56,518 nt of DNA. It comes from Nitrospirota bacterium. Lineage in GTDB: Bacteria; Nitrospirota; Thermodesulfovibrionia; Thermodesulfovibrionales; Dissulfurispiraceae. Within the stretch, counting starts at the first letter, position 1; every line of letters begins with the position of its first letter. Below are positions 41,832-51,733 of the stretch, piece by piece. A program made the translations under genes and the position numbers. The stretch spans positions 1 through 56,518 of the forward strand of contig JAJYVD010000013.1 of assembly GCA_021792185.1 (NCBI GenBank), read 5' to 3'. The notes under the pieces were generated by a model. The model worked only from the letters and a program-made list of their open reading frames with translations, was not told where the DNA came from and ran no database searches.

Positions 41832-44800
41832 TCAAACCTCTGTGTTTTCGCACCACTCCCGCGCGTTTTGGAACATCCTGAGCCACGGTGATGCCTTGAG
41901 ATTTTTTTTCATTTCTTCCGGCATCCATGCCCACTGCCACTTCAAAAATGCCCTTTCAGGATGGGGCATTATCGCAAGATGCCTGCCGTCCGGGGCGCAT
42001 AGCGCCGTTATGCCGTAGGGCGAGCCGTTGGGATTAAAGGGATATTTTTCCGTAAATTCTCCGGTGTCATCCACATACCTGACGGGCGCGAGTTTTTTGT
42101 CGATTATTTCATTCATGATATTTTTGTCGGGGAAATGAGCGAGGCCTTCTCCATGCGCTACCCATACCCCTAAAACAGAGCCTTCCATGCCCTTCAGCAT
42201 TACGGCGGGGCTTTCGGTGATCCTGACCGTTGCGAATCTGGATTCAAACCTGCCTGACTTGTTATGGATAAACCTCGGCTGGTTTTTACCGGCAATCCCC
42301 TGCCACGGAACCCATCCCAGTAACGCCGTTAACTGGCAGCCGTTGCATACTCCGAGGCTGAATGCGTCGGGTCTGTTATAAAAGTCATGGAACTGTTCAT
42401 AGAGGTTTTTATTGAAACGTATAGTCCCTGCCCAGCCTTTTGCGGAATCGAGGACATCGGCGTAACTGAAGCCGCCCACAAATACAACGCCTTTGAATTT
42501 CGAGAGTTTTATTTTTTCCTGCAGGAGATCGGTCATTGTGACATCCCAAGGCTCGAATCCGGCTGAATAAAAGGCAGAGGTCATCTCCCTGTCGCCGTTG
42601 CTCCCTTCCTCGCGGATTATTGCGACTGCCGGTTTTGAATCCCGCTTTAAGATTATTTCCGGGGTCTGTTCCGGTGTGAATGTGAGGCGATAAGAAGGGC
42701 CCGTCCTGTCGTATATTATTTCCTTTTCCTCAAGAACGCATTCCGGATTGGCCTGAAGCATATCCAAACGATGGCTCGTCTCTTCCCACACCGCCCTGAG
42801 TTTCAGCATGTCTTCATCGAGAACGTTTAGGGGTTCCGAATCCGGGATAAGGAAATTTATTCTTATCTTTTTTTCCGACAGCGTCCTGCCGATACCCAGA
42901 TGCGGCACGGAAAATTTTTTAAGAAGCGAAGTTATCTCTTCCTCTTTGGCCGGAGCATATTCTATAACCAGCCCTAATTCCTCGGAGAATAGAGATGAAA
43001 TTATTTCGTCCTGACGCCTCCCCTTTGCTGCCTGCGCCCTTAGACCTATCTCCAAACCGCAGTTTCCGGAAAAAGCCATTTCAAGGAGCGTGGTTATAAG
43101 GCCGCCGTCGCTCCTGTCGTGTCCCGATAATATAAGTTTTTTGTCTATCAGTTCCTGAACTGCGTTGAATGCGTTTTTCAGCAGTTGAATGTTTTCAATA
43201 TCCGGAGATTCATCGCCTATCTGCTTGTAGCAGTGAGCGAGGGACGAGCCTCCAAGCCTGTTTTTTCCGTTTCCGAGGTCTATGTAGATAAGCCTGCTCT
43301 TGCCGGGCATTTTAAAATCGGGCGTGATTACCTTTGTAATATCCGGGCATGAGGCATAGGCTGAAATGACGAGGCTTCCCGGCGATTTAACGGTCTCCGC
43401 TTCTCCTGATGGATGTACGACCATTGCGGCCATCGAAAGACTGTCTTTGCCGCCGTCAACCGCAATGCCTAATTCAAGCATCATATCCCTCATGGCGACA
43501 GCAGCGTCATAAAGCCGCGCTCCTTCTCCGGCAATCTTGGGAGCCCACATCCAGTTCGCTGAGCACTTAATATCATTCAGCGAGCTTATCTTTGCCCATA
43601 CTATATTCGTCAGCGCCTCGCCCACGCTCATCCTCGCCATTGCGGACGGATCGATAAGCCCTTTTACCGGCTGCTCTCCGATCGATATCGCGGCGCCGGT
43701 CAGCCCGAGATGGCTCTGAGCTATGACGGCTACATCCGAAACCGTAAGCTGGAGCGGACCGGCGCACTGCTGCCGCGCGATCAGGCCGGTAACGGACCTG
43801 TCCACCTTATTCGTGAGGAATCTTTTAGAGCCTACCGAGATGAGCCTGAGCACCCTGTCGAGGGCGTTTATTACGGTCATTCCATCAGGGAACCGCAGCG
43901 GCTGGGTGTGAGACGCGATGCGGTTAAGATGAAAGGTCTTCTGCGGCATGTCGCCCAGTACTTTTTCGAGATTAAGGTGTTCGATAACGGAGTTGTCGCT
44001 TCCGTCATAAAGCACGATATAACCGTCGCCTGTTATTTCGCCTATGATCGCAACAGGAACTTTTTCCCTTTCGCACAGGCATTTAAACATTTCAACCCTG
44101 TCCGGCCGGATAAGAAGGGCGTCCTGTTCCTGATACTCTGCGCCCCATATTTCGAGGACAGAGAGGGTATCGTCGCCGACAATGATTTTTCTTACGTCTA
44201 TTTTCGCGCCCACCGGATGAATGATCTCTTTTACTACGTTGCAGTTGCCGCCTGCCCCCTGATCATGTATGCTCACGACGGGATTTTCATCGCCCGATTC
44301 GACGCATGCCCTTATGACCCTGTTCACTTTTTGTTCCATCTCGGCATCGCCGCGCTGGACAGCGTTGAAATCGAGTTCTTCTATATTCTCTCCGGATATC
44401 ATGCTCGATGCCGCGCCTCCGCCTATGCCTATGCGGTATGCGGGACCTCCAACCTTTACGACAACCGTGCCCTTTTCAGGATCGCCTTTTTCAATATGCC
44501 CTGCGTCCATCTGTCCGATGCCGCCTGTGAACATTATGGGTTTTATCCATTCCCTCCGCTCGCCGTCCGGCATCTTCAAGCCGAACGACCTTGTAAAGCC
44601 CTGTATTAAAGGCTCTCCGAATTTATTTCCGTAATCCGACGCGCCGTTGCTCGCCTCAATCTCTATCTGCAGCGGAGACGCTAAGTTTTTGGGATAAACG
44701 AACGAGCCGTGCTCCCACGGCAGCGGGTAGCCGGGAATAAAGAGATTACCTACGCAATAAGCGGCTGTGCCCGCGATAACGAGGCTTCCCCTGCCTGTGG

Positions 44801-45824
44801 CATGCACATCCCTTATCCTTCCTCCGGTGCCTGTCTCCGCACCCGGAAATGGAGCTACTCCGGTGGGGAAATTATGGGTCTCAGCGGTAAAGATTATGTG
44901 GTATGTTGTTTCTTTTTCCCTGAACGGCGAGGGTTTGCCGGGGATGTCGGGCATCATGGCTTTTATCCTGTATCCTCTTATGGCGCTGGAATTGTCCTTA
45001 AACGCTATGACGCTGTTGTTAGGATTCCTTTTGTAAGGCTCTTTTACGATCTGCATAAGGTTTTCGGCAATTTCAGCTCCATCTATGATGAGTTTTCCTC
45101 TGAAAAACCAGTGACGTGAATGTTCGCTGTTGGACTGGCTCAAATCGAAGCATTCCACGTTGGTGGGATTTCTTTTCAGATCGTTTGCAAACAGGTTGTA
45201 ATAATAAGCGATGTCCCAATCGTCGAGCCCGAGCCCCATTTCACGATTGATTTTAATGAGCGCCTCTTTGCCTTCTTCCATAAAGGGAATGATTTTTACC
45301 GGTTCAGGTTTGAGCTTTGAATAGAATGTATTGAGGGGTTCGGGGTAAGGGCATTCGGTCATCCTGTCGTGAATGAGATCCCAAAAGTATTTTTCCCAGA
45401 GCCTATCGCCTATCGCCTCTTGCCTGAAAACTAATTTGTATCTCCTTGATCTCTCGATGCGCTTTATCTTCGTCAATCCGCATGCATGGCATACGGAAAC
45501 CGCGTTTGTAGACCATGCGGTTGTGAAATTCATGCGGGGGCCGACCTCGAAGATAGCGTTGAGCGTTGAGCGTTGAGCGTCAAGCGTTAAAAAGCTTTCT
45601 GAAGAAAAATTCTCAGGCTCGAAGGTTTCCGCCAAAAGCCATTGGAGCGCATCCAACTCCTTGTCCGTAAGGGGTCCGGATGTTTCTATATTGAAGCAAA
45701 ATTCAGTTTCAATATCCTGAATATCTGGGTTTATCCTTTTCCCGAATGCCTTTAAAAGAACGTCTTTTTTATGCGCGGAAAGGGCGGGAGCGCGGTAGCG
45801 GTGCAAGAGCTTGTTATGCGGCAT
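41832..45824 (-). CDS. purL: Phosphoribosylformylglycinamidine synthase, large single-chain form
   Basis: 1330 residues, the long form with N-terminal, two AIRS-like and C-terminal glutaminase domains. SNSEHSRHWFFRG, TETHNFPTGVAPFPGAETGTGGRIRD and HDRSDGGL mark the synthetase; SLGVCNGCQL holds the glutaminase Cys, with MPHPERA following. It makes FGAM from FGAR and glutamine. The N-terminal domain carries two heptamer-repeat insertions (45401-45428 and 45556-45590), the latter encoding DAQRSTLN. It is transcribed away from the FapA gene. Confidence 0.95.
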   Translation of the reverse strand: MPHNKLLHRYRAPALSAHKKDVLLKAFGKRINPDIQDIETEFCFNIETSGPLTDKELDALQWLLAETFEPENFSSESFLTLDAQRSTLNAIFEVGPRMNFTTAWSTNAVSVCHACGLTKIKRIERSRRYKLVFRQEAIGDRLWEKYFWDLIHDRMTECPYPEPLNTFYSKLKPEPVKIIPFMEEGKEALIKINREMGLGLDDWDIAYYYNLFANDLKRNPTNVECFDLSQSNSEHSRHWFFRGKLIIDGAEIAENLMQIVKEPYKRNPNNSVIAFKDNSSAIRGYRIKAMMPDIPGKPSPFREKETTYHIIFTAETHNFPTGVAPFPGAETGTGGRIRDVHATGRGSLVIAGTAAYCVGNLFIPGYPLPWEHGSFVYPKNLASPLQIEIEASNGASDYGNKFGEPLIQGFTRSFGLKMPDGERREWIKPIMFTGGIGQMDAGHIEKGDPEKGTVVVKVGGPAYRIGIGGGAASSMISGENIEELDFNAVQRGDAEMEQKVNRVIRACVESGDENPVVSIHDQGAGGNCNVVKEIIHPVGAKIDVRKIIVGDDTLSVLEIWGAEYQEQDALLIRPDRVEMFKCLCEREKVPVAIIGEITGDGYIVLYDGSDNSVIEHLNLEKVLGDMPQKTFHLNRIASHTQPLRFPDGMTVINALDRVLRLISVGSKRFLTNKVDRSVTGLIARQQCAGPLQLTVSDVAVIAQSHLGLTGAAISIGEQPVKGLIDPSAMARMSVGEALTNIVWAKISSLNDIKCSANWMWAPKIAGEGARLYDAAVAMRDMMLELGIAVDGGKDSLSMAAMVVHPSGEAETVKSPGSLVISAYASCPDITKVITPDFKMPGKSRLIYIDLGNGKNRLGGSSLAHCYKQIGDESPDIENIQLLKNAFNAVQELIDKKLILSGHDRSDGGLITTLLEMAFSGNCGLEIGLRAQAAKGRRQDEIISSLFSEELGLVIEYAPAKEEEITSLLKKFSVPHLGIGRTLSEKKIRINFLIPDSEPLNVLDEDMLKLRAVWEETSHRLDMLQANPECVLEEKEIIYDRTGPSYRLTFTPEQTPEIILKRDSKPAVAIIREEGSNGDREMTSAFYSAGFEPWDVTMTDLLQEKIKLSKFKGVVFVGGFSYADVLDSAKGWAGTIRFNKNLYEQFHDFYNRPDAFSLGVCNGCQLTALLGWVPWQGIAGKNQPRFIHNKSGRFESRFATVRITESPAVMLKGMEGSVLGVWVAHGEGLAHFPDKNIMNEIIDKKLAPVRYVDDTGEFTEKYPFNPNGSPYGITALCAPDGRHLAIMPHPERAFLKWQWAWMPEEMKKNLKASPWLRMFQNAREWCENTEV
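45401..45428 (-). repeat. Heptamer array inside purL, site 1
   Basis: GCCTATC-GCCTATC-GCCTCTT-GCCTGAA, four units in exact 7-base register, encoding QEAIGDRLW on the minus strand. Whether it is an insertion needs a family alignment. Confidence 0.5.
45556..45590 (-). repeat. Heptamer array inside purL, site 2
   Basis: GCGTTGA three times, GCGTCAA, GCGTTAA: five heptamers. They encode TLDAQRSTLNA around residues 79-90. The same repeat gives NAQRSTLN in HolB at 27643-27675. Confidence 0.75.
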
Positions 45825-45943
45825 AATATGGAGTCTCCTTACGTATCCGGAATATCCGACATTTTAACATAACTACGGCTAAAATCTTAAAATATTGCAT
45901 AATTTCAAACAACTGTTATATTATTTTTAGATTCCGGGGGATA

Positions 45944-46729
45944 ATGCTCAAACTCAGGGCGAACGAACTTAAGGAAGGGATGGTCGTCGCTTCAGACGCC
46001 TATGTAAGCGGCGTAAGCATCCCTGTTGTCCGCGGCGGAGTAGTCCTCAGTCAAACGTACATAGAAAAGATCAAAAAACACGGCGTTGCATTCATCGACA
46101 ACCCGGTTAACGTCGCGGCAAGGCAGAATATCACAATGGAATCCGCAAGTTTTGCGATAATAAAAACTGACGGGGATTTGGCCGCAGGCGGGGACATTAT
46201 CGATACAAACATTGTTGCAAGAGGCGAAGTTAAAATCGGAGGAAAGATTTTAAGAGGGCAGGTGCAGACACATTCGCGTATGGTTTTGGGGGGATGCGGC
46301 AGCGAAGAATCGGGGCAGGTAATGCTTGTTGTAAAGCCCTTAGAGTCTCAGGAGCTTATGCAGGAACTTTTTAAAATAGATACGGCCGTATCAGGACTGG
46401 TAGAGGAAAGAGAGGGGTTTCAGAATATCATAGACCTTATAAAGAAGCTCGGGAAGGCGATAGATCAGCTTCCGCAGGACAAGAGGCTGGAATTCGCGAA
46501 AGGCGTAAAGCGGTTTAAGGATATAGAGGCCGAGGTTGCCGCGCTCGAGTCGAAGAAGTCGGATATTAAAGGCGAGATAGACCGTCTCTTGAGCATCAGG
46601 AGGATTATCGTTAACGGCGATATTTTCCCCGGCACGATCGTTTCCATAGCAAACAAAAGTCTCACGATTACCGCAAAGAGCAGCAGGCTTTCTTTCTGCG
46701 TTAAAGGCAGCAAAATTGTAACGGAATGA
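45944..46729 (+). CDS. FapA-like (DUF342) protein
   Basis: 261 residues, shorter than typical DUF342 proteins (450-600). Residues 1-60 resemble a c-di-GMP-phosphodiesterase-associated N-terminus (LRANELKEGMVVASDAYV). About 60-140 has the DUF342 beta-helix turns (IIDTNIVARGEVKIGGKILRG). Residues 150-215 form a coiled coil (LIKKLGKAIDQLPQDKRLEFAKGVKRFKDIEAEVAALESK), then a C-terminal beta part (IVNGDIFPGTIVSIANKSL). Function unknown; FapA-like proteins are often near signalling and polar-localisation genes. GGGGGAT precedes the ATG. A chemoreceptor follows. Confidence 0.75.
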   Translation: MLKLRANELKEGMVVASDAYVSGVSIPVVRGGVVLSQTYIEKIKKHGVAFIDNPVNVAARQNITMESASFAIIKTDGDLAAGGDIIDTNIVARGEVKIGGKILRGQVQTHSRMVLGGCGSEESGQVMLVVKPLESQELMQELFKIDTAVSGLVEEREGFQNIIDLIKKLGKAIDQLPQDKRLEFAKGVKRFKDIEAEVAALESKKSDIKGEIDRLLSIRRIIVNGDIFPGTIVSIANKSLTITAKSSRLSFCVKGSKIVTE

Positions 46730-46830
46730 AAATAAGATGTTAAGGAGAAAACAATAGCCGATAAGACGGATACCGGCATCCGGATCCGATATGTGTTAAA
46801 ATAACTCGCATTTAAGTTGAGTTTATGTAA

Positions 46831-46850
46831 GGCAGGCATACTTCAAAGCC
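46831..46850 (+). repeat. Family R remnant, 5' arm only
   Basis: GGCAGGCATACTTCAAAGCC is the conserved 5' segment of family R (compare R2 and R3), but no matching inner or outer 3' arm follows. The rest of the 166-bp gap (46730-46895) shows a small CCGGCATCCGG palindrome at about 46784 and the ribosome-binding site of the chemoreceptor. Confidence 0.55.
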
Positions 46851-46895
46851 GATAAAAAAATTTGCAGGACAAAACAATAAGGAGGATGGGGAGAG

Positions 46896-48554
46896 ATGTT
46901 TGCACGGTTAAGGGACATGAGTCTTAAGAGAAAATTGAACATTATCATCGGATTGCTGATCGGCGGGACGATAATGGGAATAATCGTGGGGCAGTTGACC
47001 TTCGCGAGGGTTCAGGTGGGAGGCGCGGTCTATTCGAGGATAGAGCGGAATATGGACATAGCCGACAATGTCGCAAAGCTGAGGGTTAACCTAACCCTTG
47101 TAAGATCAAGGCTGTTGACGATGATGTTGGAAAAGGACAGGGAAAAGCTGGAGTCTCACAAAGAGGCTATAGACGGACTTACGTCACGTATAGAGGAACT
47201 ATTCGATTCAATAGAGAGGCTGTCAAAGGAAAACAATCTTACCGATGTGATGGGACATATAAAAGCTGGAAGGGAACAATGGGCGGCTTTCAAAGATACA
47301 AGGGACAAGGAACTTATACCGCTTATCTTTGCCGGCAATATAGATAAGGCCAAAGAAATAGGAGGGGGCATTCAGGCGGAGAGATACAATGCCTTCCTTG
47401 CGGCGTCTAAAGAGGCGGTAGATGCGGTGAGGGCGGATATTCCCAAGATGGTCGAAAAGATGAAGAGGGAATCGACGATTATAAAATGGGGGTATATAGT
47501 AGGCGGAGCTTTCGGCGTAGTGTTTCTTGCGCTTTTGGGAAGGCTGTTTTTTAGTGTCGTTATCAATCCCATAGTCCTTATATCCGGTAAATCGAAGGCG
47601 ATGGCAGAGGGAGATTTCAGTTCTGTGGACATAACCGCTTCCGGTAAGGATGAGATAGGTTCTATGATAGGGAACTTTACCGCTATGTCCATGAAGATAT
47701 CCGATATGGTCGCTAACATAAAAAACGGCACGGAAAGGCTTTTGGCATCATCGGTTAAGCTGACGGAAACGGCTGAAGACCTCAATAAAGGCTCGCAGCA
47801 GGAATCGTTTCAGGCGCAGCAGGTAGCTACTGCGGCTACCCAAATGTCACAGACCATAATGGACGTAGCAAAAAACGCAGGGAATGCGGCCGATGCCGCA
47901 AAAGAGTCGTCCATAACGGCCGGTAAGGGAAAAGAGACGGTTGATATGGCCGTGGAAGAAATTTTTAAGATATCGAGGAGCGTAAAAGAGACGGAGGGCA
48001 TTATCGACCAACTCGGCAGCAAGCTGGGACAGGTCGGAGAGATAGCAGGCGTTATTAAAGACATTGCCGATCAGACAAACCTGCTCGCTCTTAATGCCGC
48101 TATAGAGGCTGCCCGCGCAGGCGAGCAGGGAAGAGGATTTGCCGTTGTCGCAGACGAGGTCAGAAAGCTTGCCGAAAGAACCGGCAAGGCGACGAACGAC
48201 ATCACCGAAAGGCTCTCAATAATTCAGGAAGAGGCAAAGGCATCGGTAGATGCGATGAGAAAAGGCAGCAGGGAAGTAGATAAAGGAAGCGAACTTGCTA
48301 CCGCGTCGAGCGAGTCGCTTAAATCCATAGTGAGCGCATCGGAAAATACCATGGACATGGTTCAGAGGATAGCCGCGGCAGCCGAAGAACAGTCCGCGGC
48401 CTCGGAAGAGATTACAGAGAACATAGGCCGCATTTCCGAAGGGATAGATCATTCGCTGGGATCGGTTGGGGAGATTAAGCAGGCTGCCGATAACCTTTCG
48501 AAACTCGCCTCGGATATAAAGAGACAGATGGAGTGGTTCAGGTTTAATAATTAG
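46896..48554 (+). CDS. Methyl-accepting chemotaxis protein
   Basis: 552 residues. TM1 at about 17-37, a four-helix-bundle sensor region to about 185, TM2 at 197-219, a HAMP domain ([20 protein letters not shown]) and the cytoplasmic coiled coil with the signalling tip [40 protein letters not shown] (split here for orientation: tip centred near residue 405). No C-terminal CheR pentapeptide is present (ends WFRFNN). AAGGAGG upstream. No che genes are in the window; it may feed a type IV pili twitching pathway (inference). Confidence 0.9.
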   Translation: MFARLRDMSLKRKLNIIIGLLIGGTIMGIIVGQLTFARVQVGGAVYSRIERNMDIADNVAKLRVNLTLVRSRLLTMMLEKDREKLESHKEAIDGLTSRIEELFDSIERLSKENNLTDVMGHIKAGREQWAAFKDTRDKELIPLIFAGNIDKAKEIGGGIQAERYNAFLAASKEAVDAVRADIPKMVEKMKRESTIIKWGYIVGGAFGVVFLALLGRLFFSVVINPIVLISGKSKAMAEGDFSSVDITASGKDEIGSMIGNFTAMSMKISDMVANIKNGTERLLASSVKLTETAEDLNKGSQQESFQAQQVATAATQMSQTIMDVAKNAGNAADAAKESSITAGKGKETVDMAVEEIFKISRSVKETEGIIDQLGSKLGQVGEIAGVIKDIADQTNLLALNAAIEAARAGEQGRGFAVVADEVRKLAERTGKATNDITERLSIIQEEAKASVDAMRKGSREVDKGSELATASSESLKSIVSASENTMDMVQRIAAAAEEQSAASEEITENIGRISEGIDHSLGSVGEIKQAADNLSKLASDIKRQMEWFRFNN

Positions 48555-48562
48555 GCAGGCGC

Positions 48563-50443
48563 ATGGAATTAAGGCTGACTTCAGATGAAGTTGTAAGAAT
48601 AAAAGAGGGCGAGGATATTTATGCCACCCTGAAAAGGGCGGGTATTTACCTTACGGCCTCATGCGGGGGCAAAGGCACCTGCGGCAAGTGCAGGGTCAGG
48701 ATTGTCGAGGGTGACGCCGAAATTAAAGGCTACGGCAAGCTCACCCAAATAGAGCGTGAATCTAATATTGTCCTTGCGTGTCAGACCGTTCCTAAAGGCG
48801 ATATCCTTGTCGAAGTCCCTAATGAGTCGCGCCTTGTCGTAGGCGATAAGATTGCAGTTGCGCGGACAAAAGACCTTGCTGGATATCTGAAATCATACGG
48901 CGTCGGCATAAATCCGACCGTTAAAAGACTGCCCTTGAACATTCCTCCTGCTACTATTACAGACAATATCAGCGATCTCGATCGGCTGAAGCGCGCCCTT
49001 GATGAGCATGGAATAAAAGGCATGAGGTTTTCGCACGAGTTTGTCGCAGAGCTTGCGGACACCCTGAGGCGCGCCGATTGGAATGTGGAACTCGTGTATG
49101 TGGAGGGGCAGGGCATCCCGGCGGAAGCCATATTCCTTACGCCGCTTGAAGGCTGCGACAGGCGTTACGGCATAGCCGTGGATATCGGCACGACAACGGT
49201 GGTCGTATATCTTGTAAATCTCATTACCGGAGAAGTGGTCGATATAGGCTCTACCTATAACTCTCAGATGAGGCACGGCGACGATGTTATAACGAGGATC
49301 GTCCATGCTACAGAGGGCGGAGGTTTGCAGGAGCTTCAGGAGGCTGTTGTAAAGGATATAAACACAATTACGGATTCCCTTATGGAGCGGCATGACATTA
49401 AAAGCTGCGAGGTCGATGCCGCGACCATTTCGGGCAATACCACAATGTCTCATATTTTCTGGGGGCTTGATCCCGGCTCTATAAGGGAAGAACCTTATAT
49501 CCCTACATTGAACTTCTTCCCCATGTGGCGCGGCGGAACAGCGAGGCTTTCAATAAATCCTCAATCTCCTGTTTACACCGTACCTTGCGTTGCAAGCTAC
49601 GTGGGCGGCGACATTGTTGCGGGCGTGCTTGCGACAAAGATGCACAGAAACCCAGAAGTCGCGCTCTTTATGGACATAGGAACCAACGGCGAGATAGCCA
49701 TAGGCAATAACGAATGGCTTATGACCGCCGCATGTTCTATGGGGCCGTGTTTTGAAGGAAGCGGCATAAGGTGCGGCATGAGGGCGACGTCAGGTGCGAT
49801 AGAGGCGGTTAAGATAGACCCTGAAACTTACGAGCCGCAAATAAGCGTGATCGGGGGAGGGCATCCGATGGGGATTTGCGGCTCCGGAATGATCGATGCC
49901 ATATCCGAGATGTTTCTGACCGGCGTAATAGATCGGAAAGGAAAGTTTGTCAAAGGGAAGACAGGCAGGATAAGGGAAGGTGAAGAAGGAGCGGAGCTTG
50001 TAATCTATAAGGACGAAAAGCATCGCAAGGATATAGTTCTCACAGAGGCGGATGTCGAAAATATAATCAGGGCAAAGGCGGCTCTCTATGCCGGAATAAA
50101 AACCCTTCTATCCGAGGTCGGGTTTACGATGGACGCGGTAGAAAAGATATATATAGCAGGAGGTTTCGGAAATTACATCAATGTCGAAAAGGCGATACTC
50201 TTGGGCATGCTTCCCGATATTCCGAAAGAGAGATTCGTGTTCATGGGTAACACATCCATAACCGGAGCCTATCTCTGCCTGCTGTCAGAAGAATTGAGAA
50301 AAGAGGCCGAGGATATTGCATCAAAGATGACATACATAGAGTTGTCTGTTTACAGAAGCTTCATGGACGAATACATGTCCGCGCTTTTCCTACCGCATAC
50401 CGATATGAGCCAATTCCCGACAGCGGCGGGCATGATGAAATGA
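48563..50443 (+). CDS. RACo-like ASKHA protein with N-terminal 2Fe-2S ferredoxin (DUF4445)
   Basis: 626 residues. Ferredoxin domain 1-95 with Cys34, 40, 43 and 73 in the C-x5-C-x2-C-x29-C pattern. Linker 100-195, then an ASKHA actin-like domain (AVDIGTTTVVVYLVN, DIGTNGEI, GSGMIDAISEM, IAGGFGNYINVEKAILLGMLPD). Such proteins (RACo, RamA) use ATP to re-reduce Co(II) corrinoid in methyltransferase systems. Starts 8 bases after the chemoreceptor stop. Its client corrinoid protein is not in the window; the cobalamin radical SAM enzymes or the MetE-like gene may be linked (inference). Confidence 0.85.
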   Translation: MELRLTSDEVVRIKEGEDIYATLKRAGIYLTASCGGKGTCGKCRVRIVEGDAEIKGYGKLTQIERESNIVLACQTVPKGDILVEVPNESRLVVGDKIAVARTKDLAGYLKSYGVGINPTVKRLPLNIPPATITDNISDLDRLKRALDEHGIKGMRFSHEFVAELADTLRRADWNVELVYVEGQGIPAEAIFLTPLEGCDRRYGIAVDIGTTTVVVYLVNLITGEVVDIGSTYNSQMRHGDDVITRIVHATEGGGLQELQEAVVKDINTITDSLMERHDIKSCEVDAATISGNTTMSHIFWGLDPGSIREEPYIPTLNFFPMWRGGTARLSINPQSPVYTVPCVASYVGGDIVAGVLATKMHRNPEVALFMDIGTNGEIAIGNNEWLMTAACSMGPCFEGSGIRCGMRATSGAIEAVKIDPETYEPQISVIGGGHPMGICGSGMIDAISEMFLTGVIDRKGKFVKGKTGRIREGEEGAELVIYKDEKHRKDIVLTEADVENIIRAKAALYAGIKTLLSEVGFTMDAVEKIYIAGGFGNYINVEKAILLGMLPDIPKERFVFMGNTSITGAYLCLLSEELRKEAEDIASKMTYIELSVYRSFMDEYMSALFLPHTDMSQFPTAAGMMK

Positions 50444-50459
50444 ATTGTTCATAAACCGT

Positions 50460-50627
50460 GGGGTGTGAGGCATACTTCAAAAGCCTTTACTAAGTGTAAT
50501 TGCCTGTGTAATCCGGAGACTGCCAGTGTCTTATCGAAGAAGAAAGCAATGTTGTAGCTCACGAGAAGGAGAATGTTGTGATAATATCCTTTATGAGTAA
50601 AGGCTTTTTCAGCACGCCTCACATCCC
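50460..50627 (+). repeat. Family R hairpin element, copy R3
   Basis: Outer stem 50460-50471 (GGGGTGTGAGGC) with 50616-50627, 12 pairs with one G-T. Inner stem AAAAGCCTTTACT (50479-50491) with AGTAAAGGCTTTT (50596-50608), a perfect 13 bp. The loop ATACTTC matches R2 and the remnant at 46831. It starts 16 bp after the RACo-like gene and is followed by the inverted copy R4. Confidence 0.8.
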
Positions 50628-50657
50628 ATAACTTGAAATCAAATATTTGAAAAATTC

Positions 50658-50831
50658 AACACAAAGCGCGGATTCGCTTCAATGACTTTATCGACGAAAC
50701 TTTTAGACTACATTCTCTTATACCCGTCATCCGCATCGGCGGCGTCTATCTTTGATGAAACATACAGCATCTTTGCTTTGCCCAAGGAACAACACTTATA
50801 AAGACGTTGAAGCGGATTTGCGCTTTGTGTT
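50658..50831 (-). repeat. Family R element, inverted diverged copy R4
   Basis: Outer arms 50658-50682 and 50807-50831: 22 of 25 positions pair normally and the other three are G-T wobbles on the plus strand. A 19-base run CCGTCATCCGCATCGGCGG (50725-50743) is the exact complement of a run in R1 (31464-31482). The downstream TCTAAAAGTTTCGTC (minus strand) matches the R1 3' inner arm. The 448-bp gap 50444-50892 is almost wholly R3 plus R4. Confidence 0.7.
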
Positions 50832-50892
50832 ATTAAAGACTTTGAGCCGTGCCTGCTCGCATAAAATCGTTCGATTTAGGTTAAAATAGAAT

Positions 50893-51090
50893 ATGAGCGA
50901 ATATTCAAAATTCGATTCAGGCGATAACACCGAATTCATCTGCCCCGCGTGCGGAGCAGTGCTTACCGCCGATAAGCGCACTGAAGGCGGCTGGAACTGC
51001 AAATGCGGGGACTTCATCCCGGAGAGCATGGCGATTAACCCTTACAAGGGCGTATCGAATCAACACAAACAGAATTTTTTGTGGAGATAG
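50893..51090 (+). CDS. Small zinc-ribbon protein, function unknown
   Basis: 65 residues. CPACGAVLTADKRTEGGWNC and then KCGD form a four-Cys zinc ribbon (CxxC...CxC). The C-terminus reads ESMAINPYKGVSNQH. No clear Shine-Dalgarno sequence lies before the ATG (GGTTAAAATAGAATATG), but the preserved metal-binding pattern argues for a real gene. Convergent with the lipoprotein gene, one base apart. Confidence 0.55.
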   Translation: MSEYSKFDSGDNTEFICPACGAVLTADKRTEGGWNCKCGDFIPESMAINPYKGVSNQHKQNFLWR

Positions 51091-51091
51091 A

Positions 51092-51733
51092 TCATTTTTT
51101 ACCCCCTATAATAACATCCTTGCCTGATACCAAAATCTGATCATTGAGGTTCTCCAAAGCCGCGGTCAGGCTTTCGTTGACAATTTTCCCTAATTCCTTT
51201 AACTGTATAGACTCGCCCAATATGCCGATGATTAGAGATGCTACACCCGCTTCTCCGGTTGTCCTTGTAACACTGCCATTCGCAGTTCCTTTCCATAACA
51301 TGTTCCATTTTCTATCATATACCGCGCAGAGCAATTCCACCGTGGCTGTGTGCTCAGAAAGAGTAGCTCCGCCGTATATGAATTTTGACGAGAGGCTGAA
51401 TTCAATGATAACCATCCTTTGGATATTAGGACTGATCGCGGCTTTTTCCTGAATAAAGGAAACCTCATGAAAAACCTTTTTTAGTGACTCTATTGCACTC
51501 GCTTCAATGGCCTTGCCGATTTCAAAATTAAGGGTGTCGGATGCTATTTCTACCGGCATCAGATAATTCTTCGTTGTGTCGCTCAGAAAAAGACCTACTC
51601 TTAACGGCAGTTTTTCTGCCCTTTCCCGGAACTTTACCGAATCCTGTTTTACAGTGATGATACTGATGCATCCCAGCAAAAGGATTGGGATTACCAACAT
51701 CGGCATAACTAATAACTGTATTTTTTTATTCAT
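51092..51733 (-). CDS. Lipoprotein, function unknown
   Basis: 213 residues. Lipobox LLGC at about residue 22 after a hydrophobic signal (LLVMPMLVIPILLLGC). The body (LPLRVGLFLSDTTKNYLMP, FEIGKAIEASAIESLKKVFHEV, ATVELLCAVYDRKWNMLWKG) is like outer-membrane lipoproteins of the YajG or DUF4136-like kind, with a flavour of periplasmic assembly factors. I cannot assign a function. It is transcribed alone. Confidence 0.65.
   Translation of the reverse strand: MNKKIQLLVMPMLVIPILLLGCISIITVKQDSVKFRERAEKLPLRVGLFLSDTTKNYLMPVEIASDTLNFEIGKAIEASAIESLKKVFHEVSFIQEKAAISPNIQRMVIIEFSLSSKFIYGGATLSEHTATVELLCAVYDRKWNMLWKGTANGSVTRTTGEAGVASLIIGILGESIQLKELGKIVNESLTAALENLNDQILVSGKDVIIGGKK

Noticed and set aside
43710-44609. 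299-codon open frame opposite purL
   Set aside because: It lies fully antisense to the conserved PurL synthetase domain and has no recognisable family; codon bias of purL opens this frame.
46730-46895. c-di-GMP riboswitch before the chemoreceptor
   Set aside because: The segment GGCAGGCATACTTCAAAGCC looked vaguely like the GEMM core but lacks its conserved GGGCAAACC and tetraloop-receptor parts; it matches family R instead.
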